From positions 779,977 through 843,976 of the forward strand of contig SSNU01000063.1 of NCBI GenBank assembly GCA_012064415.1: DNA of 64,000 nt, written 5' to 3'. Made by a program: the position numbers and the translations under genes. Below the pieces are notes generated by a model that worked only from the letters and a program-made list of their open reading frames with translations, searched no databases and had not been told where the DNA came from. Each line of letters begins with the position of its first letter. Position 1 is the first letter of the stretch. Shown piece after piece: positions 56,821 through 64,000 of the stretch. The DNA comes from Gyrodactylus bullatarudis (lineage: Eukaryota > Platyhelminthes > Monogenea > Gyrodactylidea > Gyrodactylidae).

Positions 56821-58863
56821 TTTAACGTAGCTTATATCATTGAAAAGACGATTTATATCTTTTGGTTGATCCACGTGCACCAGAATTGGTTGAGATTTCC
56901 TCTTTGTTTCCGTATTGTATAAGGATTGGATTTCAAAATGCAGGGAATTACTCTGAAAGTAATGTTCATTTATCTCAAATATGAACTTTGAAATTTACAC
57001 AATTAAAATATCATTTTATGCCGCAGTATTATGCTACCAAGTTTCACAAGTAATAAATTCAAACTGAGCCTCGAAAAATTTTACTTAAAGATCAATTTTT
57101 AGGAAAAAAACCAATTATTTTCATCATGAGTATTCATACTTATTCGATGTGGGAAATGTTGCATTCTTGAGGATCATCCATCTGTGTTGCATTTCATTCT
57201 CTGGATAGAAATGAGAATGCCTATGAAATATACTCATGGTAGGAATTCAATGGATTGTGTGAATATGGGATTCAAGCATGAGACTATGATTACCAGCTCT
57301 CCCAATCTTTACTTGAAATTCATTGACAAATTAAAGAATTTAGACCAAAAAATAAGTTTCAATTAAATTTGAGCATTTGATGTTTAATATTTAGCTAGTG
57401 TTTCTTAGTTAGTAGAACCATTAAATGTAGAATGTCAGGATGATTTCTAAATGAAGTCGTATCCTGGGTGAAAAATATAGTGACATTTTTCATATTTCAT
57501 TAATTTTTGATGGTCTAGGATAAAAGAATGCTTTATAACGTATAAATTTAAAACGCATAAAAGCAGGCTTAAAATAATTAATCTAAGGAGAATCATAAAT
57601 TTTTCTTTAGTTTAGAAACTTTTTGAGAGTCGGTCATTCTAAAATTAAAACAGAATTTATTAAATCTGTTTGAAATTTATTTACTAATCTTCTTCCACAC
57701 TATTTCTAACAATAGTATTAATACTTGAAGTGTCACGCTATCACTTGATTCTCTTACTTTCCTACCCAATCGAATATTGAAAACTCTAGATTTAGCTGCT
57801 TCACTGGATCCAACTCAAAGTTGAAATACAATTGTTTCGTAGCTACTTACATCATACCAATCTGGAAAGACATGACGAATGCCCAAAGTTTCAATGAAAG
57901 ATGCAAATCCTTCATTTAGCCAGAGATGCGTCCACCATTTCATTGTGACAAGATTTCCGAACCACTAAAGAAATAATTAAAAATGGAAACTTAACAAAGA
58001 AGAACTGTCGAACGATTAAAAGAACTCACCATGTGACCAAGTTCGTGAAATACAATTTTTGTCATCTTTTGTAACGTGGTCGCAGAACATTTTTTCGGAT
58101 CAAACAACATGGAACTTTCTCTAAAGATTATTAATCCCCAGTTTTCCATAGCACCTGCATTAAACTCAGGCACAGCTACCATATCTAGCAAAAGGGATCT
58201 TATTTAAAACTTGAGAAATCTTAAGTATATTATTTACCTAATTTCTTCAATGGATACTTTTGCCCAAAGTAGGGTTCGAATATTTCTAAAAATCTCTTTG
58301 CTGCATTCAGAGAAAAATCTACTTGATCAAGGAACTTGGGTTGTACATACAATCTGAGCTGAAAATAAAATATTTTAGGATTTCTACTCATTTAAGAAAT
58401 TCAAGCCAAGACCTCAAATGCTTAGTATTATTATTATAATTTATTTGAGCATGAGCGGTTAATATTTCGCTGATAATAGGTATTTCCTGACTCCAAATAT
58501 GTTTTTGGAGTTTTTGTTCTAGCTCAAGATAATCCCAGATAAGCCTCTTTTACTTTTCTTCAATATCTTGATCAACTAGAATTCTATCAGCACTCTTGTA
58601 TGATATTTACTGTAGTATTTAAATCTTTATTTCTTTAATTTTTAAAATTTTTTGTAAATAGATTACCTCTTTATCACCAAGGAACTTTATCGACTTGTGT
58701 GGCAGTTCAGAAACGATGAATGCTAAAATATACGTAGCCATAATAGGAGTTTCCTCATATTCATCTTCCTCTCGGCCATTTGGCAAGGTGATAGTTTTGA
58801 TTTTTCTTGCATTGCATAGACTGTGATATTTTTTCTCACGTATTATCTTAATCTTAAAAGATT
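56821..58863 (-). CDS. M1-family zinc aminopeptidase, five internal exons (partial)
   Basis: Gluzincin aminopeptidase of the puromycin-sensitive/APN type, which removes N-terminal residues from peptides. Minus-strand exons are 58863-58667, 58358-58238, 58184-58030, 57964-57851 and 56952-56821, with introns of 308, 53, 65 and 898 nt and consistent phases. Motifs in order: [29 protein letters not shown] (substrate-binding GAMEN), HELGHM (zinc His pair and catalytic Glu), [20 protein letters not shown] (third zinc ligand Glu) and NDISY with the expected catalytic Tyr. Family members usually read HELAHQ; here it is HELGHM, with the zinc ligands kept. The N-terminal about 200 residues and everything after NDISYVK are not identified, so the gene may be truncated, or exons were missed among the repeats on both sides. 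Confidence 0.85.
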
Positions 58864-59359
58864 CTAGATTATATATTTGATGAATTTTGCATTTTCTCTA
58901 ACATTAATGTTGCTCAGTGAAAAATGATCTAAAATTAGTTTTATAATAAAATACATATTAAAAATTGCATCAATATTTGTATACTTAAGTGATACAACGA
59001 GCTCATCAAACATAAATTACTCTTATATACTTTTAAGATCTCATCCATATCAATTTTGTCCAATTAGATTACATAATACAGTATAATATAAGAGTTTGAT
59101 CTATTGATAATTGGCCCAAGTTTTAACTATTCTTGTCCCGAATTATTATTTTATTTCATCACACAAATTAGAAAATTTACCAAAATAGTTACACTGATTC
59201 TGAATCTGAACTCCTTTTCGAAAGCTGACTCAACATTTCAAAGATAATAGAGGTTAAAATCTTCTAAACTATGAAAGATGTCGACTAGGCGATTGCATAT
59301 TCCAAATCTGAAGCTATTTTTTCACGATAGAAAGTTACCTACCTTAGGATGCAAATCCT
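58864..59359. other. Upstream of the aminopeptidase exons, no further exon recognised
   Basis: The expected preceding exon (an ARRAFPC.DEP-type block) is not found here. The region is AT-rich; a MFDELVVSLKYTN-like translation near 59005 does not fit the family. Confidence 0.35.
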
Positions 59360-60290
59360 TCGGATGAAAATCAGTCGTTCAGAGCAATTAAGTACAGGGG
59401 TTACTGTTTTGAGACCTTGTGATCATTCAATCTCTTTAAGAATGAAATGTACTATGATCAAAAATGGTTGAAATTTAATCACCTATACCTAGGGCGGTCA
59501 CAGAATAGCATTTACTAGAAAAAATAGCACGATTTTCAAAAAAATATGGCATTTTTATAGCATATGAAAAATATGTCATACATTACTTGTAAGTAAATAA
59601 AAAAGTTATTTTTTCGTTTGGGTAACACAGAAAATTGCTTCAAACGTGTGATCAGATATTTAATTATAGAACAAATAAGCTCAAATAATAACCAAGGTTA
59701 AAATTTTTCTTTGATCAATCAAAAACCTTCAGAACAGGCCGTATTATTGTACGAGATTGAGATGCTTCAGAAACAGCTTGATTCAAATGAAGAGATGATA
59801 GTAAACAAGAAAACTAAGATTTGTTTTCATGTTACCATTTATCTGAAAAGGGCTTAGCCCGGAGAAATAGCAATAAGAATAGCAAATAATCAGTGAAAAG
59901 TCGCATTCTATTTTGAATAGCAGAAAAATAGCAAAATTATTTTCGTGTTGAAATATCCTTGATACTCAAGAATGTTAATTTCATAAATCTCATTCAAATT
60001 CCAGTAACATATCAGCAAGAATAGCCTTTTGACCGCCCTACTTATCACTGATAAGTCATCAGATAGGTACTATTTTGCTGAGATATGCACAAGATAATTT
60101 ATTAGATTCCAAAGACTTGGTTCATCTAAAAAGTGAGCATATATATAAATAAATTATCAAAAATATAAGCCTTTCTGTTTAAAATGATCGATTTCTGTAA
60201 ATTTATTACAGGAATTTCCCGAAGCTTAAATTCTAACTTTACATAAAAAATAATAGATTTCTAGTAATAATTTTGGGGTTTTCTCAAAAG
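59360..60290. repeat. Dispersed repeat R, copy 2, interrupted by a hAT-like MITE
   Basis: The two halves 59360-59488 and 60064-60290 correspond to 55636-55746 and 56516-56760. Here a hAT-like element sits between them at almost the same position where copy 1 carries a palindrome. About 75-80% identity judged by eye. Confidence 0.65.
59490..60040. mobile_element. hAT-like MITE (551 bp)
   Basis: The ends TAGGGCGGTCA and the inverse TGACCGCCCTA are perfect 11-bp terminal inverted repeats. The interior has repeated AATAGCA/AATAGC motifs near both ends. The left (CCTATACC) and right (CTTATCAC) 8-bp flanks are only partly alike, so the target duplication has decayed or been rearranged. No transposase. 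Confidence 0.8.
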
Positions 60291-60661
60291 TAGCCCAACT
60301 GAATATTCATAATGTAGAAATTACAGTTTTTCTAGACATTTAACCCCCAAATTATGATTTATTTTGTATAAAATTTAGTAAGGTAAAAATGAAAATTAGG
60401 TTAAAAATATCCTGAACTTATTATTATTAGTAATATAGAAATTGGCTCTGTTGTTGAAAGATATTAATTTTATTTTTAGAGATTTCTTTACTGTACGAAA
60501 TATCAGTAGTGAAATGAAACCTATGTTGATGATAACATAGCTGCAAGAACTTATGAAAAACCTTGAACTTTTGATCTTAATTTAAGGTATTTCAATCTTG
60601 TTTTTTGACAAGAAATTTACACTTGTAAATTCATTCTTGCAATCATAACAAACTTTTAATG

Positions 60662-60906
60662 ATGGATTATAATTACCAACGGATTTATACATTCATTTGC
60701 ATTGGGATTATGATCTCTACCAGTTTCTTGGATGGATATAAACCAATTCAAAGAGGTGAGTAGTTTCCTGACTGATATTGACTTATATTGACTTTTAATG
60801 AAATCAGATTTTGTATAATTATTATTCAAAGAAGGTCATCATTTCAGATTTCACTAAAAGGCACTGTAGTTGGGATCTAAAAATTTCACAAAACAAGGAA
60901 ACCTAA
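60662..60906 (+). CDS. Possible small secreted or membrane peptide, two exons (50 aa)
   Basis: Exon 60662-60755 starts ATG and encodes MDYNYQRIYTFICIGIMIST and FLDGYKPIQR, with a hydrophobic core typical of a signal peptide or anchor, ending before GTGAGT. Exon 60848-60906 follows TTTCAG in matching phase and encodes DFTKRHCSWDLKISQNKET, then a stop. The single Cys and short mature part resemble no family I know. Could be chance. Confidence 0.28.
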
Positions 60907-60986
60907 TCTTCTACCCTTAAATTCATTGATACAAGACTAGGCTAGGGATAGTAGAAAACATGAAAGTAAATAGGGAACTAAAAAAC

Positions 60987-61329
60987 CTAATTGACATGAA
61001 GATGAGAAATTACCTTTTTTCAAAAAGCTCAATATTTTTCTTCGGAAAGGCAGGAAAAATTTTTTTTTCAATCTCCATGATGAAATAAGCCAATAAGTTG
61101 GGAAAAATTTTAAAAATTTCCGAGAAACTCAATCTGACCAAATACGAATTCTTTGTCTAATGCTGATCTTGAATGTATCTGCATTTAACTGCTTCGAATG
61201 TTGGTTAGATTAAATTTTTTTAATTTCCACAACTTATTGGCTCATTTTATCATGGAATTCGAAAAATAAATTTATTCCTGACTTTCTTAAGAAAAATCTT
61301 GAGTAAATTCTAATCTTCATGTCAACTAG
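60987..61329. repeat. Palindromic dispersed repeat, family P (copy G, short)
   Basis: The left CTAATTGACATGAAGATGAG is mirrored at the right by TAATCTTCATGTCAACTAG. The sub-terminal CAATATTTTTCTTCGGAAAG is mirrored by CTTTCTTAAGAAAAATCTTG. The interior is a shortened version of copy F (ATACGAATTCTTTGTCTAAT, TTTAACTGCTTCGAATG). Confidence 0.8.
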
Positions 61330-61934
61330 CTTTAGAGTTTGCTAATAATAATTATTATAATTAATCAAAAATGGTTATGACTACGGAATCAATTGTAAAA
61401 GATATAAAAATTTAATTTTATCAATGAAATTAGCAAAATTGCCTCAAGATATTATTTATTAATCTTTATGGAAAAGTAGTCAAAGTTGAAATAGCTGTAC
61501 ATAAGAAATTGAAGAACGAGTATAGAGAAAGGGATAAAACAGCATAGCTATTGGCTCATTAATGAAACTCATTTATGATTGGCTAGTTAGAATGATTAGT
61601 GAACAAATATCCATGCCTTGACTTATCATTGAAAAAAATATTACAACTGTGTTTGTTAATGGTTCAAGAACGATAAAAAATTATATTATTGGTATCAAGA
61701 GAATTACTATATCTGGAAGAATGCGAATCGCATCACGACATAAATGTTAACTGTGAATTACTGCTAGTTGATGTCAGAAATTATTTAAAGGAAAGTATTA
61801 TTGAAAGAAGTATTCGAATTGAACTAGAACAGAGCTTGTTGTTATCGATTATCACACGCCGTAATCTCTATTTGATTATAAAAACCCAGTTTACCGAATT
61901 CAATTGTACAAATTTGCAGAAATAATATACCAAT
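61330..61934. other. Intergenic / possible 5' region
   Basis: An open frame of 78 codons at 61689-61925 ends just before the candidate start at 61935 but has no family features. It is treated as non-coding. Confidence 0.3.
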
Positions 61935-62077
61935 ATGAAGACAACAAGTGCACTCTTAGCCTTTCTGTTGTTATCCCTATTGATATCACTCAGTGTTATG
62001 ACATATTTCATAATAAAATACGAGAGTGAGTTATTCTGGAATTTAAATTTAAATCAGAGCATGTCCAAGGTGTAACT
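61935..62077 (+). CDS. Possible first exon of a secreted or type II membrane protein
   Basis: The ATG at 61935 begins MKTTSALLAFLLLSLLISLS, a strong hydrophobic signal-peptide/anchor sequence, then VMTYFIIKYE. A donor GTGAGT follows at 62026. Unspliced, the frame runs to a TAA at 62075-62077 (47 aa). A possible next exon lies near 62261 (acceptor CTTCAAATATGAAG, in phase, encoding VESENGLITPLYDCTRI). No family assigned. Confidence 0.35.
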
Positions 62078-64000
62078 TTGAATGAAATCTTGATTCCAAA
62101 AACTTGGAAACAAAGTTTGAAGCATAGAACTTTCCTCATATAATGATAAATTATGCAAGCAATGGCTTTGAGCTGAGTCTATTTTTATTGATTCAAAATA
62201 CTTGAATGTATTTTTGTCTTTTTAATCATTTGAATCTGTCTCTTTCTTCAAATATGAAGAAGTAGAGAGCGAAAATGGACTGATAACTCCACTGTATGAT
62301 TGCACAAGAATTGTAACAATTTTATTTCATTCAAAAAAATAAGATCTATGGCGAATTCCAGGTGTTTGATATCTTTTCTAGTAGGAAAATCACATTCAGT
62401 GTTTTGCATCTTTTGTTTCACTTAAAAACAACTTTGAATGATATCTCGAGAATGAATGGAACAAAGTAAGATAATTTTCTCGTAATGAGAAATGACTTTT
62501 ATCCATTTTTCTTTCGCCTAACATAAACAGTTTTTGGATCATTTATTCAAAAATCTATGACAAAAGTTGAAAAATATCCGGTTTCCAAGAGTTAGAAGAA
62601 CCTTTGGAATAGATAATATTTCAGACCTTACTTCCAGATAAAATTCCCTTATATTTTAATGCAATTTTCTCAATATTATACGATGTATAATCACATAAAT
62701 CCACTGTTCTATTTAAAATATAGGTATATTTCCTCTCTGCCACGGAGAGAGACAAGGGAATTATTATTTTCTATCGAAATTCATGTATCTTTAGATTTCA
62801 CAAGTATCCTAAATAATTGAAACGAAATTCTTTCAAGTGGTTATCCAATGTTTCCTAATTCAATGTGCAGTTTTATAACAAAATATAGAAAGTGATATGT
62901 GAATTCAATCTGATAAGATGCTAGACTAAATTCTAACCATAAGATGAATGAAAAAGGGGCTCATGTAAAGCTAATTAATCACATTTTTTCAATCTAAAAT
63001 AGAGGATTTAGTGTGAGAGTAGAAGTTTAGCAATATATTGTATTTGTAAGATATAATCAACTGTAAAAAAACTAATCGATATGTAGTAGGGAATCTTTTT
63101 TTTCACTAAAATTTCGAATATGTTGAAAAGAAAAAATATTTTAAAAGAAAACTTCTTAAAATTACGATTTTACACCATTTTTGAGCTGATATATTTTTTG
63201 ATTTGAAAGTAAGAGGGTAAGAAGTTTTTCAAGAACGAACTTCATTGTCAGAGATTCATGAAATATACACTGGAAAATTACATAAGATTGAATTTCAGAG
63301 AAGAACTAAAGGGCAGAATTAAATAAGATTTGCTTGAAATTATTTACGAATAATTTGCATTCTTCCATACGGTCACAGATAGAATAAATCAATTTCCCTT
63401 TTGAAATAATTTAACCTGAAAATCCGGAAGTAATTCAATATTGCAAATCATGAGGTGGAGAACAAATTTAAAAGTTAACAATTGGAGAATTCGTTCAAGA
63501 AAAATCTCAAGTTGATCTACTATTAGTAACCAGCATGTATATTTTCTAGGTCATCACGAATGTACCAAGAAAAAGTCTTGAGAAAAAAGATTCGATTTCT
63601 AGATAATCTGTAGTCTCGAGGAATTCCCAAAAACGTTCAATTTTAAGGCGTGTGTTCTGCCCAACTAGAAATTAATGAATCAAAAAAAGGAATTGTGGAA
63701 ATACCAGAACCTAAGAGACTGATTACAATTGTCCGTCTAAATATGGAACCCCTAAAGTTCCACTGGGGTATTTCTATCACATATCATTTTAGCAACTCAT
63801 TATTGTTCATCTAAGGCTCAGAAAACCTACTTCTCGGTGTCATAGATAAAGAGTGAGATTACTTTTATTGAGTAATTATGCTTGTAAAAATCACTTGAAC
63901 TTCATCTGCTAATTTTCGATCGATAACTCCTGAACTAATAATAATTGCGTTAAAACAACTGTGGATTCGTGATCAGCGTATTCAAAAACCATGTGGAAGA
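62078..64000. other. Right end of window, no supported gene
   Basis: AT-rich. Two exon-like stretches were noted without partners: plus strand about 63671-63813 (containing KRLITIVRLNMEPLKFHWGI), and plus strand about 63918 to the window end (ITPELIIIALKQLWIRDQRI), open at the edge. Neither is called. Confidence 0.35.

Noticed and set aside
57184..57366. Plus-strand frame of 60 codons with some protein-like residues
   Set aside because: Lies in an intron of the minus-strand aminopeptidase; no splice partners or known motif.
63671..63813. Exon-like plus-strand stretch (KRLITIVRLNMEPLKFHWGI)
   Set aside because: No in-phase neighbours seen and no family; the window edge prevents a test.
1..64000. 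CRISPR arrays, bacterial operons or organelle DNA
   Set aside because: No spaced direct repeats; genes have spliceosomal-type introns and metazoan families, so the window is eukaryotic nuclear DNA.

Overview
The window is AT-rich nuclear DNA from an animal. The genes have spliced introns, and several families are metazoan: a six-cysteine tetraspanin, a Ly6/uPAR-type protein, a SENP-type SUMO protease, a SNAPc-like Myb protein, an LYRM7-type complex III factor and a prune-type phosphatase. Most proteins are clearly diverged and several introns are only 25-39 nt long. That would suit a compact or fast-evolving lineage, perhaps a parasite (copepod, myxozoan or mesozoan are guesses), but the species cannot be fixed from the sequence.

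Layout. From 1 to 5.9 kb there is a truncated palindromic repeat and otherwise no gene. From 5.9 to 8.8 kb, on the minus strand, lie two tetraspanin-type genes and an intronless Ulp1/SENP protease. From 9 to 20.2 kb the DNA is transposon-rich: a decayed non-LTR reverse transcriptase, tandem repeats, a broken piggyBac transposase, a palindrome enclosing a tRNA-like core, and a 389-bp inverted repeat that looks perfect wherever it was compared. From 20.2 to 26.7 kb, on the minus strand, lie a many-exon SNAPC4-like gene and a Ly6-type gene. From 26.8 to 36.2 kb I see repeats and only weak coding candidates.

From 36.2 to 43.4 kb there is a gene cluster: three tandem casein kinase 2 beta-subunit paralogues (minus), head to head with a prune-like gene (plus). 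From 43.8 to 54.3 kb, LYRM7 (plus) spans five exons, surrounded and interrupted by hAT-like and mariner-like MITEs; two phase-compatible minus-strand exons bracket its 3' half. From 55 to 59 kb lies a minus-strand M1 aminopeptidase fragment (five consecutive exons including the zinc site), with paired repeats in and beside it. From 59 kb to the end are a hAT-like MITE, a palindromic repeat and two small signal-peptide-like plus-strand candidates.

The genes do not form one pathway; this is an ordinary eukaryotic neighbourhood. The points most worth a second look are the ultrashort introns, the CK2-beta triplication with discordant introns, the long inverted repeat next to the SNAPC4-like 3' end, the palindromic repeat family and its tRNA-cored relative, and the altered DHH motif in the prune-like protein. 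All exon structures were read by eye from splice signals and reading-frame continuity.
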